A DNA stretch of 64,000 nt from CAKZLS01 sp963701445 (lineage in GTDB: Bacteria; Pseudomonadota; Alphaproteobacteria; Rhodospirillales; Defluviicoccaceae), in NCBI GenBank assembly GCA_963701445.1, contig CAVPAM010000050.1:68223-132222 (forward strand), written 5' to 3'. This document shows positions 7,885-16,919 of this stretch, one piece after another (position 1 is the stretch's first letter; each line of letters opens with the position of its first letter). The notes below the pieces were generated by a model. The model saw nothing but the letters and a program-made list of their open reading frames with translations. It was not told the origin of the DNA and did not search any database. The position numbers were made by a program, and so were the translations under genes.

Positions 7885-9069
7885 TCAGAACAGCAGGAGA
7901 CGCTTGACCACCTTGATCACTTCCTTGACGGGCAGTTGGGTGGCGCCGGCGATCATCAGCGGCACCACGGCGGCGGCGGCCACCGGCAGCAGCGCCGAGC
8001 GGCTGAACAGGAAGGTGGAGAGTTTCCGGGCGGCCGCGAATTCCTTGCCGGGGTCGGGAATGTCGGCCACCGCCGCCGTGTCGGCGTCCCCGGCGGCGCT
8101 GATGTTCTCGCCCAGGAGCGCGCGCTCGGCGGCGCGATGATGCCGGGTCGCCTGGGCACCGCACGCGAGCAGCGTATTTTCCTGTAACTCCTTGAGCGGC
8201 TTGCCGAAGGCCTGCAGCGGAGCGGCCAGCACCGCGAACACGATCGCCAGCCACCCCGCCATGACATAGCCGTAGGTGGCGCCAGACAGGTCGCCGCGCA
8301 TCAGCTCGTCGGCGATGGCGGCGCCGACCACGCAACTGACGGCGAACACGAACGTGGTGTACGCGTTGGGATACTTGCCGACGAAGCCGAGGCCGGCGTA
8401 GCCGTCGGGATGGGTCGCCACCAGCCGCAAGTCCAGCGCCGCCAGCCGGCGCAGCAGCAGCGACCACACCACCAGCCGCCACAGCCAGCGCGACAGCAAG
8501 AACCAGAAGATCGTGTTGCTGACCGTCAGGCACCACCAGCCGGCCGCGGTCACGGACGATCCGCCGGCCGAGACATGGACCGCCCACGAGGACGCTTCCG
8601 CGCGCTCGGCGTGGATCAGCGAGAACACGGAAAGGCCGATGGCGGCGAGAAGGCAGATGGCCTCGGCCAGGCGGCTGTCCCGCCGCCCCAGGGCCGTGGA
8701 GACCGCCTGGGCGGCCGGCTCGAAGGACCCGGGCGCGAGCAGGGGAGCCCGGGCGAACTGGCGGAGATGCGCGCGCAGGCGCTCCTCCACCTGCCGCTCC
8801 ATGAGGATGAACAGGCCCACGGCGATAAAGAACCGCGTCCAGACACCGGGAGCCAGAAGGTAGGGTTTCGCGGCGAACGGGCCCAGCGCGTCGCCGGCGG
8901 CGAGGCTCAGCAGCAGCGGCACGCCCCAGGCCAGCCCGACGAACAGGGCGGCCCGGGGACCCGAGCGGAGCGCGGTTTCGTGGAGCAGGTGGAGCCGCTT
9001 CTGCAACTCGTAGAACGGCCCGCCGCGCGCCACCAGGAAGTCGCCGATCTCGCCGTCGTGTTGGGTCAT
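7885..9069 (-). CDS. Multi-pass membrane protein of unknown function
   Basis: 394 residues from the ATG at 9069; a TTG at 9096 adds nine residues. At least six hydrophobic segments: AALFVGLAWGVPLLLSLAA, FFIAVGLFILME, LAEAICLLAAIGLSVFSL, WWCLTVSNTIFWFLLSRW, TFVFAVSCVVGAAIA and YVMAGWLAIVFAVLAA, with one more near the C-terminus before PVKEVIKVVKRLLLF. Between them lie long soluble loops, including one of about 70 residues with charged helices. No enzymatic motif is recognised. It converges on the HAD gene, whose stop is 19 bases away, with no terminator visible between them. Confidence 0.7.
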   Translation of the reverse strand: MTQHDGEIGDFLVARGGPFYELQKRLHLLHETALRSGPRAALFVGLAWGVPLLLSLAAGDALGPFAAKPYLLAPGVWTRFFIAVGLFILMERQVEERLRAHLRQFARAPLLAPGSFEPAAQAVSTALGRRDSRLAEAICLLAAIGLSVFSLIHAERAEASSWAVHVSAGGSSVTAAGWWCLTVSNTIFWFLLSRWLWRLVVWSLLLRRLAALDLRLVATHPDGYAGLGFVGKYPNAYTTFVFAVSCVVGAAIADELMRGDLSGATYGYVMAGWLAIVFAVLAAPLQAFGKPLKELQENTLLACGAQATRHHRAAERALLGENISAAGDADTAAVADIPDPGKEFAAARKLSTFLFSRSALLPVAAAAVVPLMIAGATQLPVKEVIKVVKRLLLF

Positions 9070-9657
9070 GGGGATCAGGTCCGTCCGGTTCAGCAAGGGA
9101 ACCCGCAGACTAGAGCGGTTCCGCGCGGGATGGAATCAAAGGATGACATGGGGGGTGGGGGGGGGGTGTAACGCGTTTTTTGCAAAACAACCCCATGCAC
9201 AGTAGAAATTCTCCGCAACCTATTGAAATATATGAATATTTGTAAACGCCCGTTGCCGCTCCGGAACGGTTAAGTCTATGATATAAAACGAAAACTACCG
9301 GTACGTTGCCGGAACGTCCGGCCTTCGATGCCGCCATTTTCCGTCCTATCGGTGGGCAAAATCACGAAATATCCCCCGCGAAACGCGAGTTACGGCGGTT
9401 TGTCGGGGCGCGGGAGACCGCCGACGGACTGAACCTGGATCGAATGCGGATCCGGACGCGGGTGGCCACGTGGCCGGCTTGGACATCGATCGCGCGCCCG
9501 GAACCCACCGATCGCGCGATTGAATTGCTCGCTTGCCATATGGCCCATTTGGGGGTATTTGGTTTGGGGGGTGAAGGTAAGGGGGTGGACGCGCCAAGGC
9601 GTAAGGCTTTGTCCCTTGGTGGTTCTGCGTTGGCAGAGAGATCGAGAGGAAATCGCC
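9070..9657. other. Intergenic region, AT-rich core, no gene seen
   Basis: 588 bases between the membrane protein and the diguanylate cyclase. It holds a G-rich tract (about 9149-9168) followed by an AT-rich stretch (about 9180-9300). No frame here has convincing coding pattern. The promoters of both divergent genes should lie here. Confidence 0.5.
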
Positions 9658-10815
9658 GTGAATAAGCGCACGGTTTTTCTTGTGTCGGTTCTCACGTGGT
9701 TGGGAGTGGTCGTGCTCACCTTGCTGTGGGAGTTCGCGGTGGAGGATTGGGTATCTCCGTTCTTGTTCCCCGACCACCAGGAAGAACCCCTGCGACAACG
9801 CTGGGAGTACGTTATAACCTCCTCGGTATTCGCGATGCTGGCCTTGATCGGCCCAACGATTTTGGCCCTCGAAACGAGCCGCCGGCGCAAAATGGCGGTG
9901 CGTGAGCTGAGAAACAGCGAAAGGCGTTTCCGGGACTTCGCTGAAACCGCCGCGGATTGGTTTTGGGAGACCGACTCGGACCTTCGCTTCAGTTATCTGT
10001 CGGAGCGTTTCTCCAACATCGTTGGCGTGCCTATTGATCAAGTCCTCGGCATGACGGCAACCCAGAGTATCCCGGGTCAGATCGTCGACGAAAAATCATT
10101 CGCATCGTATGTTGATTGCATAAGAACCCGCCAACCATTCGCGGCCTTCGAGTTTCAGTGGGCGCGGCCTGATGGCAATATTCAAGTGTTGCGCATCTCC
10201 GGCCGGCCGGTATTTGACGAACATGGAAGGTTCAAGGGCTATCGGGGTTCCGGTTCCGATATCACCGAAGCGAAGCTCGAATTGCAGAGCATCGCCCATG
10301 ATGCTTCACATGATGCGCTCACGGGGCTCTGCAACCGGCGCGAATTCGAGAAACGGCTCGATCGTGTCTTGGCGGGCGCAAAAAGGTCGGGCTCGCAACA
10401 CGCACTTTGTTTCATCGATTTAGATCGGTTTAAACGGGTCAACGACGCGGCTGGCCATATCGCCGGCGACGAACTGTTAAGACAGGTCAAGGACATTCTT
10501 GCGGGAAAGTTCCGCGAACGGGATACCCTGGCCCGTCTCGGTGGTGATGAATTCGGCCTGTTACTCGAGCATTGCAATCTGGATGAAGCCGTCGAGATAG
10601 GCAGAAAAATTGTCGAGACGTTTCAAGCCTATCGCTTCACCTGGGCTGAGACCAACTTCATCATTGGCGCGAGCGTCGGCGTGATCCCCGTTGCACCCGA
10701 GGCCGACAATATCGGCCAGCTCATGGCCGACGCCGACATGGCTTGCTACAGCGCAAAACGGCGCGGCCGGTCTCGTATAGAGGTGTACAGACCGAAGCCG
10801 ACGGCTCCAAATTAG
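9658..10815 (+). CDS. Membrane PAS-GGDEF diguanylate cyclase
   Basis: 385 residues from the GTG at 9658, chosen because AGAGGAAA lies just before it and the product then starts NKRTVFLVSVLTWLG, a membrane helix; the open frame reaches back to 9520 but that part looks non-coding. Two helices (residues ~5-25 and ~56-76), a PAS domain (about 90-210: FRDFAETAADWFWETDSDLR ... YRGSGSDITEAK) and a GGDEF domain (about 230-380). The active site is RLGGDEFG near residue 296, and an inhibitory c-di-GMP site RERD sits five residues before it. It should make c-di-GMP under product feedback in response to a signal read by the PAS domain. Confidence 0.9.
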   Translation: MNKRTVFLVSVLTWLGVVVLTLLWEFAVEDWVSPFLFPDHQEEPLRQRWEYVITSSVFAMLALIGPTILALETSRRRKMAVRELRNSERRFRDFAETAADWFWETDSDLRFSYLSERFSNIVGVPIDQVLGMTATQSIPGQIVDEKSFASYVDCIRTRQPFAAFEFQWARPDGNIQVLRISGRPVFDEHGRFKGYRGSGSDITEAKLELQSIAHDASHDALTGLCNRREFEKRLDRVLAGAKRSGSQHALCFIDLDRFKRVNDAAGHIAGDELLRQVKDILAGKFRERDTLARLGGDEFGLLLEHCNLDEAVEIGRKIVETFQAYRFTWAETNFIIGASVGVIPVAPEADNIGQLMADADMACYSAKRRGRSRIEVYRPKPTAPN

Positions 10816-11127
10816 CCTCGACTGCCGCGGAGATTTTGTCTCGGGGGAGCGGGGTACGGGATTCCGGGGAAATGTTATCTCATTTACATCCGTCCGGCAG
10901 ACCTATGGGGCGCCCATGGCACGGCACGCGACGTCGCTGCAAGGAGTTCGGTAACATGTCCCCAGAAACTGAGTTGGACCCGACCTTGCCTCTTCATTGG
11001 GCGGGCCACGCTCCACTTTAGCAGTCCGTTGACAAAGTGCATTGCGACCAACGATGATACAATATGCAGACGAAAATACCCACATTTTCACACCATATTG
11101 GGCTTCTTTAACCGCGTCGGCAATTCG
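10816..11127. other. Intergenic region with an imperfect inverted pair, possible IS-end relic
   Basis: No gene seen. Two short stretches, ggggaaatgttat (10866-10878) and gtaacatgtcccc (10951-10963), are inverted and match at about 10 of 13 positions. This resembles the decayed ends of a small insertion, but no transposase remnant is recognised between or beside them. Confidence 0.25.
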
Positions 11128-11975
11128 TCAACGGGCTGTTATCACGGGGGTCTTGCGCTTGAGCAAGTAAGGGATGATCGCCACGGTACTGACCAGCAAC
11201 CACATGACGATAATGGCGATAATGGGTTCTTCTTCCGCCGGCAGCGCCGTGACCGCGATCACATAGGCGATCCCCGGGTGACGCTGGGCACTGCTAATTG
11301 CAAGAGCAGCCCTGATGCCCTTGTCCGCCCCCCGAACAGATGGCCGCCCAACAGCATGAAAGCAGTAAGCACGACGACACTGAGCAATCCGCCACTGATC
11401 GTCATCGCCCACACCTCTGGCAGGAGGACCGCCAGGATAATCACCATGCCGGTGGCAAGGATGATGCCGCCGATGCGGTCTATCCAGAGCGCCACGCGCT
11501 GGGTCTTGTTGCCCAGAAGCCAGGCAAGACCCATGCCCACGGCGAGCGGTAGGCCGATCGCTCTCATGAGCACAAAGACGATCTCACCCATCGGATACCG
11601 AGTGCTGAAGTCGAAGATGCGCTCGCCAAGTGCCAGCATGATTGGTACCGCCGCGATCGAAACGAGAGCCGTGAAAATCTGCAGGGCGAGCATCAGGTCG
11701 CCGTCGACGTTGGCTTTGGTTTCCGCCCTGAAGAGGATCGCCGCCATGGGAGCGACGGACAGCGCCAGAAGACTGGCACGGATTGCCGGTTCCACTGGCA
11801 GGCTCCATGCCACCAGCAGAGCGCACGCTGGTACGAAGACGAACATGGCCAGCAAGGCGCGCACCCCGAGTATCGGATTGCGGAACAAGAGCAGCATGTC
11901 GGCCGGCCGGGTGCGCATGCCGAGCGCCGCGATGACCATTGCGACGCCTACGTTAATGATCGGAAGTGCATACAT
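11128..11975 (-). CDS. BASS-type (bile acid:sodium symporter family) transporter, frame broken
   Basis: The first frame (11975 down to about 11330) encodes eight or so hydrophobic helices starting MYALPIINVGVAMVIAALGM, with the family-like LLALSVAPMAAILFRAETKA region. At the 6-C run (11328-11333 on the plus strand) the reading leaves that frame; the second frame continues DKGIRAALAISSAQRHPGIA and then IIAIIVMWLLVSTVAIIPYLLK to the stop at 11128. Together they give about 282 residues, a normal BASS length. A one-base error in a homopolymer is the simplest reading. Likely a Na+-coupled uptake carrier; substrate unknown. It lies downstream of, and in line with, the HlyD/DUF2955 pair. Confidence 0.65.
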
Positions 11976-12312
11976 CGCGCTCTCTCAGCCAACATTCCCC
12001 ATTTGTCCTGTATTTCGCATCGTTACACCAGCACTCGATAAGCGAGAACTCACGGCTGTCCGTCGTCAGGGTTTTTGGAACATTTGGCGGCCTGAAAGAG
12101 CAGAGGCTCTGGTTCATCGGATGGGTGATGTTAGGCGGCGCGTTGGCGATGCTGCAAACGTGTTCGGCGGAATCAAAGCCCGCGAAGAAGAGCACGGTCG
12201 TGCGCAGTCCAATCATGGCATATGCCTCACGAAAATCTATGGCGTCGAAGATCGATTCCCTCATGTTCTCCTGGCCCAAAGCGCCGGCGCGGGATCCACG
12301 AGGACGTGACGC
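11976..12312. other. Intergenic region, no gene seen
   Basis: 337 bases between the BASS-type transporter and the DUF2955 gene. A 108-codon minus-strand frame crosses it but overlaps the transporter start and shows no domain, helix or signal pattern, so it is not called. Confidence 0.4.
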
Positions 12313-13347
12313 TTACTCAAGGCTCTGGCCCGCCCATCGGGTTTGCCACACCTGGCGAAAGTACTCGAGGACGGCAAAGGCAAATGTGACGAACACGGCA
12401 GCGATCCCTATCTGTACCAGCCGGTCCAGCACATTGACTGAGGCACTGACCTTCTCGGAGGCCAGCAGGCCCGAGAGCAAGATTGTGAAGGCAAAGCTAC
12501 CGGTCGCCCATTCCGCGGCGGTGGGTTTATGGGAGAAGGTATTTAAGCCAAACAGATAGATCACGGCGAAGAACAATACAATTGCGAGCGGCAGGAAGGG
12601 CGCCATCACCAGGATCTCGAACACCAACAGCGTGGCGATGCCGCCGTAGAAGAGCGTGGCCTTGAGGTAGGACAGCCCCATAGCGTGCGCGCCCGTGGTG
12701 CTCAACGAAAGCGGAAAGAGGGCGGTGTATAGCATGGTCAGGACATCGGTCCGGGAGAACGATAGGAAGATCACGAGCATTGTTCCCGCCACCAGCGACA
12801 TGTTGATGGCCATGACGTTGACCTCGCCGGGATTGCCGGTCCTATGAGTGGGCGGAGTCTGTTCCGGTGCAGGAATCAGGGTAAAGGCGAAGGTTGCGAA
12901 CAGCCAGCCTACGAAGAAAGAGATTGTGAGGGAGTGTGCGGCGACATAGGCCAGTTCGGGCAGGAGATTGGTGAGCACGGGAATAATCGTCGTGGCGATC
13001 AGGAGGGTAAACAGGATGATCTCGTTCATTTCCGTCGATAGGATTGCGCGGTAAACGAGGAAAATCACAAGGGAGAGGGTCAGCACGAGCACCGGAGGGA
13101 AGGCGAGCAGGGCTAGCGACAGGAAAAAGCCCGCCCAAATACTGCCGGCAGCCACCAGCATGGTCATGAAACCTTTGGCCAGCGGCATCGGGCGGGCCTG
13201 CTGCAGCAGGGCGATGGTTACAGCCACGGCGAGGAAGTTGATCGGCCAAGCCACGACCTGGGTCAGGGCGAACGCGGCTGTCGCGCCGACCGCGAAGCGA
13301 AGGGCACGGCGACGTTGCGGTTCGTATGACGGGGGAGCTGCGCTCAT
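12313..13347 (-). CDS. DUF2955 / FUSC-like inner-membrane efflux component
   Basis: 344 residues with two sets of tightly packed hydrophobic helices (TAAFALTQVVAWPINFLAVAVTIALL, MLVAAGSIWAGFFLSLALLAF, LVIFLVYRAIL in the first half; TLLVFEILVMAPFLPLAIVLFF and the C-terminal IGIAAVFVTFAFAVLEYF in the second). This duplicated helix layout and the start RALRFAVGATAAFALTQ fit DUF2955 proteins, which are related to fusaric-acid-resistance (FUSC) transporters. Such proteins work with an HlyD-family periplasmic adaptor, and one is encoded directly upstream. Together they probably export a small, perhaps aromatic, compound. No outer-membrane channel gene is in the window. Confidence 0.75.
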   Translation of the reverse strand: MSAAPPSYEPQRRRALRFAVGATAAFALTQVVAWPINFLAVAVTIALLQQARPMPLAKGFMTMLVAAGSIWAGFFLSLALLAFPPVLVLTLSLVIFLVYRAILSTEMNEIILFTLLIATTIIPVLTNLLPELAYVAAHSLTISFFVGWLFATFAFTLIPAPEQTPPTHRTGNPGEVNVMAINMSLVAGTMLVIFLSFSRTDVLTMLYTALFPLSLSTTGAHAMGLSYLKATLFYGGIATLLVFEILVMAPFLPLAIVLFFAVIYLFGLNTFSHKPTAAEWATGSFAFTILLSGLLASEKVSASVNVLDRLVQIGIAAVFVTFAFAVLEYFRQVWQTRWAGQSLE

Positions 13348-13387
13348 TTCAGATGCCTTCGAGGCGCTTAAGCGATCACCTGCGCGA

Positions 13388-14485
13388 TCAGTAGAGGTAG
13401 GAGGTCCAACTCACGATCCTGATCCAGCCCTTTGCGAGTGCGTTCCAGAAGGCGCTGTCGCCGGAGTAGACGGTGACACTGACTTGGGAATTGTAGCGCA
13501 AGCCCTGGCCGCCGAGGTCGTCAGTCATCTCGTAGTCGGTCGGTTCGATGATGACCGAGAAGCGTTGTCGGTCGCGCAGCCAGCCGGTGGCCTTCGTCGC
13601 TGTCGGCAGCTCGCCGAGATCGATAGCCTTGCCCGTCGACACGCCCCAAGCAGTGCTCTTGACCTTGCCGGTATAGACCCGACCGGGGAAGGCGTTGAAG
13701 ACGATCTCAACCTTGTCGCCCGGAGAAACGTGGGCAAGGTTGTTCTCGGTCAGGAACGCCTCGATCCACATATCCTCCAGGGAAATCAGCGTCATCAGCG
13801 GCTGACCGGCATTGGCATAGGCGCCTACGGTAATCTTGAGACCGCCGACAATGCCATTGGACGGGGCAACGAGTACCGTCTTCTCAAGATCGAGCCGGGC
13901 ATCGGTCAGCTTGGCAACGGCAAATCGCAGCCGTGGATTGTTGGCACCAGCCGCCCCGAGCTGCTCGCGCGCCCGCACTAGCTCAAACTCGGCTGCTGAA
14001 ACGGCCGCTTCTGCAGAGGATAAGGCGCTGCGCGCCTGATCTCCGCGTACGGGCGCGTAGATGCCCTTCTCTACCAACACGAAGATCCGCGAGGATAGCG
14101 CCCGAGCTTCCTCCAATTGGGCCTGCGCTTGGGCAAGCACAGCTGTTGCGGTCGACACCGAGGCCGTGGAGGCCCCAACCGATTGCCCGGCGACTTCCAG
14201 TTCGGCCTCTGCAGCCTCGACGGCGTTTAGAAAGCGACTTCGCTCCAGCGCGAGGAGCGTCTGACCGGCTTCCACAGCCTGGTTCTTCTTGATCGGGATC
14301 TCGGCCACATATCCGGAGACCTCCGGCACCATCGCAACGACATAACCCTGCACGGTCGCGTTGTTGGTGTAGGGCGTCAGCCGGTCACTGACGACGTACC
14401 AAACAAAGACCAGCACGATTAACACCAGCAGCGTGGGAACCGTCCGCCCCGGGCGTTGCGGTGGGCGGTCGGTGTTGTCGGTCAA
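13388..14485 (-). CDS. HlyD-family periplasmic adaptor (EmrA-like)
   Basis: About 365 residues from the TTG at 14485, which has an AAGGGAAG site before it; ATG starts at 14560 and 14626 in the same frame are possible but lack a ribosome site. One N-terminal helix (TLLVLIVLVFVWYVVSD), a biotinyl-lipoyl half (NNATVQGYVVAMVPEVSGYVAEI ... VEAGQTLLALE), an Ala/Glu-rich coiled-coil hairpin, the second lipoyl half (APSNGIVGGLKITVGAYANAG) and a beta-barrel (VEIVFNAFPGRVYTGKV). It links an inner-membrane pump to the outer membrane. The DUF2955 gene starts 40 bases downstream, so the two form one efflux unit. Confidence 0.88.
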   Translation of the reverse strand: MTDNTDRPPQRPGRTVPTLLVLIVLVFVWYVVSDRLTPYTNNATVQGYVVAMVPEVSGYVAEIPIKKNQAVEAGQTLLALERSRFLNAVEAAEAELEVAGQSVGASTASVSTATAVLAQAQAQLEEARALSSRIFVLVEKGIYAPVRGDQARSALSSAEAAVSAAEFELVRAREQLGAAGANNPRLRFAVAKLTDARLDLEKTVLVAPSNGIVGGLKITVGAYANAGQPLMTLISLEDMWIEAFLTENNLAHVSPGDKVEIVFNAFPGRVYTGKVKSTAWGVSTGKAIDLGELPTATKATGWLRDRQRFSVIIEPTDYEMTDDLGGQGLRYNSQVSVTVYSGDSAFWNALAKGWIRIVSWTSYLY

Positions 14486-14991
14486 TTCATGCTTCCCTTT
14501 GCCGCCATCCGGCCCGCCTGCCTGCGCAGGGTATCTCCTGAAATTCCTTTTGACCGACATCCACCATTTGGCGAATTGGCCGGCAAGAAAATATCGCATA
14601 CAAACACCATTAACCCGACATTCCACGGATGACGCCTCAAATCGGATGGGATATTAGCCGTCCTGGCCAAAGCTGAGAACAATTCTTGCTATTTTCGGTT
14701 GACGGAACTGTTCGTCGGCCACCCAGCCGCCCCTGGAGGCCGGTTCTGACCTGATGTTGTCGCACCCGCCGAACATACGTCTCCCTCCTTCGTCTCGTCT
14801 TTTCATCCGTTCAAACCACTACCAGGAGTCGATCGCGGCACGACTGCTCCTGGCTATAGCCGGGCATGCTGGCCCGGCGCCAACCACAACGGCGATACAC
14901 TCGGCTGTGGACCCTCGCTCAGTTGGGTTAACGGCGGTCGGGTCTCGGATTATACCTCAAACTAATTTTTCCATGGCGCTCGGGGGAAGCC

Positions 14992-15052
14992 TCAGAAAGG
15001 CTTGGTACACCACTCTACGAGGTAGACGATCGAGCGATACGGAATGTCCGCG
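14992..15052 (-). pseudogene. Remnant of the 3' end of a second FAD/Fe-S dehydrogenase gene
   Basis: Bases 14989-15052 align without gaps to 16917-16980, the last 20 codons and stop of the dehydrogenase gene at 16920-19781, with about 56 of 64 bases identical. The minus-strand reading is ADIPYRSIVYLVEWCTKPF-stop against the intact AEIPYRSIVYLVDRCTKPL-stop. Similarity stops sharply on both sides. It is best read as the surviving end of an older or duplicated copy of that gene on the other side of lldP. Confidence 0.7.
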
Positions 15053-15123
15053 TCCCTACCGCCATCGGAACCCGGAAGTAGTTTTCAACCGAAAAATGCC
15101 ACCAAGGCTCGATAGTCCGGGGT

Positions 15124-15168
15124 GCGTTTCGGGGGGACGGGACCGATCCCGCCCCCCCTTGGAAACGC
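15124..15168 (-). terminator. Large GC-rich hairpin just after the lldP stop
   Basis: Outer arms gcgtttc (15124-15130) and gaaacgc (15162-15168), inner arms of six G and six C, then cgggg-type pairing (15138-15142 with 15147-15151). It lies 8 bases past the lldP stop. No T run follows on the minus strand, so it may stop transcription weakly or protect the mRNA end. Confidence 0.5.
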
Positions 15169-15175
15169 GGGCCGG

Positions 15176-16816
15176 TTAGGCGAGGAACACGCCGACGGCG
15201 GCGGCGATGATGCCGTAGATGATCATCGGGATGACCGTCCTCTTGATGACGTAGCCTTCCATGTTGAGGACGCCGAGGATGGAGCAGACCGCGACCACGT
15301 TGTTGATGCAGACCATGTTGCCCATGGCGCCGCCCACCGACTGCATCGCGAGGATGAGCGTCGGGTTGAGGTCGAGGGTCTGGGCGATGGACAGCTGGAT
15401 GCCGCCGAACATCAGGTTCGAAACGGTGTTCGAGCCGGAGAAGAAGGCTCCGATGGCGCCGAGATAGGAGGCGAAATAGGTCCAGCTATGCCCGAACAGA
15501 TTGGCGAAGTACTCGCCGATGACGATCACCATGGCGTCCTCGCCGCCCGCTCTCATCAGGCTGACCATCACGAGAGCGCCGAGCAACGCGATGATCGGCT
15601 TCTTCATCCGATCGAAGGTCTCCGTCCAGACCTTGCGCACGACGGTGCCGTCGGCGTTGAAGGTGGCGAACGAGACCGCCGAGATCAGGAAGAACGGGAT
15701 GAACGCGGGAATGTAGAGCGTGCTGAACGACCAGCCGGCGCTTGTGCCGAAAATGCCCGTCAGCTTGGCGACCAGGGCGGCGCTGAGGCTGAAATCGCCG
15801 AAGGATCCCAGCGACAGGGCGATCGACGGCTCGGTGGCGTTGATCAGCCCCTTCAGGCCCAGTTCCGGGATCCGGGTGACGATCAGGACCAGCACCGTGC
15901 CCCAGATGGGAAACAGCGCCTTGACCAGCGAGCCCGATGTCACCAAAGCGGGCGCGGGAGCGCCGGACGCCAGGCTCGCGGAAGCGCTGGCCGCCGCGGC
16001 GTCATCGCTGTGTGCCTTCGAGAGGCCGATCCCGTATTTCGCGAACAGGACGGACAGCAGAAGGCCGATCATGCCGCCGACCAGCGAGGGGAACTCGTAG
16101 TTGAAATGCGCGATCGCGAGGTACGGCACGACACAGCTCAGAATGCTGAGGTAGACGAAGACGATGTTCGACCGGATCTCTTTCCACGAGGCGACGAAGG
16201 AGAGCGCGATCACCGGAATGACCAGCGCCGCGACGCTGTGGATGATGGCGGACTGGATGCCGATTTCCAGAATCTGCGCGGACGGCAGGTTCAACTGACC
16301 CAGGCCGAACCACGTGGGCGTGCCGACGGCGCCGAAGGTGACGGGAACCGAGTTCATCACCAATGCCAGGCAGGCGACCGGCAGCGCGGGAAAACCGAGA
16401 CCAATCAGGATCGGCGCCGCCAGAGCGGCCGGCGTGCCGAAGCCGCTCGCGCCCTCGATGAGGAAGGCGAAGGCCCAGCCGATGATCATCAACTGCGCCA
16501 CGGGATTGGGGCTGACGGTGTTGAGCCAGGTTCGGACCGTATCCATGGCGCCGGTGTGCTCCATGGTCTTGAACAGCAAGATGGCGCCCCAGATGATGAA
16601 GATGGGAACGAGCGCGGTCAGCAATCCGGCGACCACGGTCGCGTTCGTGAGATTGGCGTCGCTCTTGAAGTAAATCAGGTTGACGAGATACACGAGACCG
16701 GCGGCAATCGGCAGCGCGATGTAGGATGGAACACTGTTTTTCTTCGTCATCATGAATATCAGAATGACGATCGGGGCGATCGCCATAATGGCATTCAAGG
16801 TCATATTCTCGGACAT
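15176..16816 (-). CDS. lldP: L-lactate permease (LctP family)
   Basis: 546 residues, the normal size, with a dozen or more membrane helices. Family stretches visible: FLIEGASGFGTPAALAAPIL, NSVPVTFGAVGTPTWFGLG, GAIGAFFSGSNTVSNLMFGG and the end region SVGGAMGNMVCINNVVAVC. The start ATG at 16816 has a GGAGAAGGGG site. It takes up lactate (and often glycolate) with protons. It lies 104 bases after the dehydrogenase gene in the same direction, so uptake and oxidation are probably made together under the GntR/FCD regulator upstream. Confidence 0.93.
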   Translation of the reverse strand: MSENMTLNAIMAIAPIVILIFMMTKKNSVPSYIALPIAAGLVYLVNLIYFKSDANLTNATVVAGLLTALVPIFIIWGAILLFKTMEHTGAMDTVRTWLNTVSPNPVAQLMIIGWAFAFLIEGASGFGTPAALAAPILIGLGFPALPVACLALVMNSVPVTFGAVGTPTWFGLGQLNLPSAQILEIGIQSAIIHSVAALVIPVIALSFVASWKEIRSNIVFVYLSILSCVVPYLAIAHFNYEFPSLVGGMIGLLLSVLFAKYGIGLSKAHSDDAAAASASASLASGAPAPALVTSGSLVKALFPIWGTVLVLIVTRIPELGLKGLINATEPSIALSLGSFGDFSLSAALVAKLTGIFGTSAGWSFSTLYIPAFIPFFLISAVSFATFNADGTVVRKVWTETFDRMKKPIIALLGALVMVSLMRAGGEDAMVIVIGEYFANLFGHSWTYFASYLGAIGAFFSGSNTVSNLMFGGIQLSIAQTLDLNPTLILAMQSVGGAMGNMVCINNVVAVCSILGVLNMEGYVIKRTVIPMIIYGIIAAAVGVFLA

Positions 16817-16919
16817 TTGTACGTCCCCTTCTCCATATTTCGACGCAAGTTGTGCACGTCAGGCTTTTCGCCTGTTACTCTAATTTTAGGTCTTGGTTTC
16901 TAAAGTTTTCGCCTGGGCC

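Noticed and set aside
9149..9168. G-rich tract as a regulatory G-quadruplex
   Set aside because: The run is irregular and could be a local sequencing feature; no gene-related position supports a role.
10866..10963. Inverted pair as a complete small mobile element
   Set aside because: Only about 98 bases long, imperfect, with no target duplication or transposase fragment seen; kept only as a possible relic.
11953..12279. A 108-codon minus-strand frame between the transporter and the DUF2955 gene
   Set aside because: Overlaps the transporter start and shows no helix, signal or domain pattern; left as intergenic.
14754..15179. A 141-codon plus-strand frame upstream of the lactate genes
   Set aside because: It covers the minus-strand dehydrogenase relic and the GC hairpin, and has no protein-like pattern.
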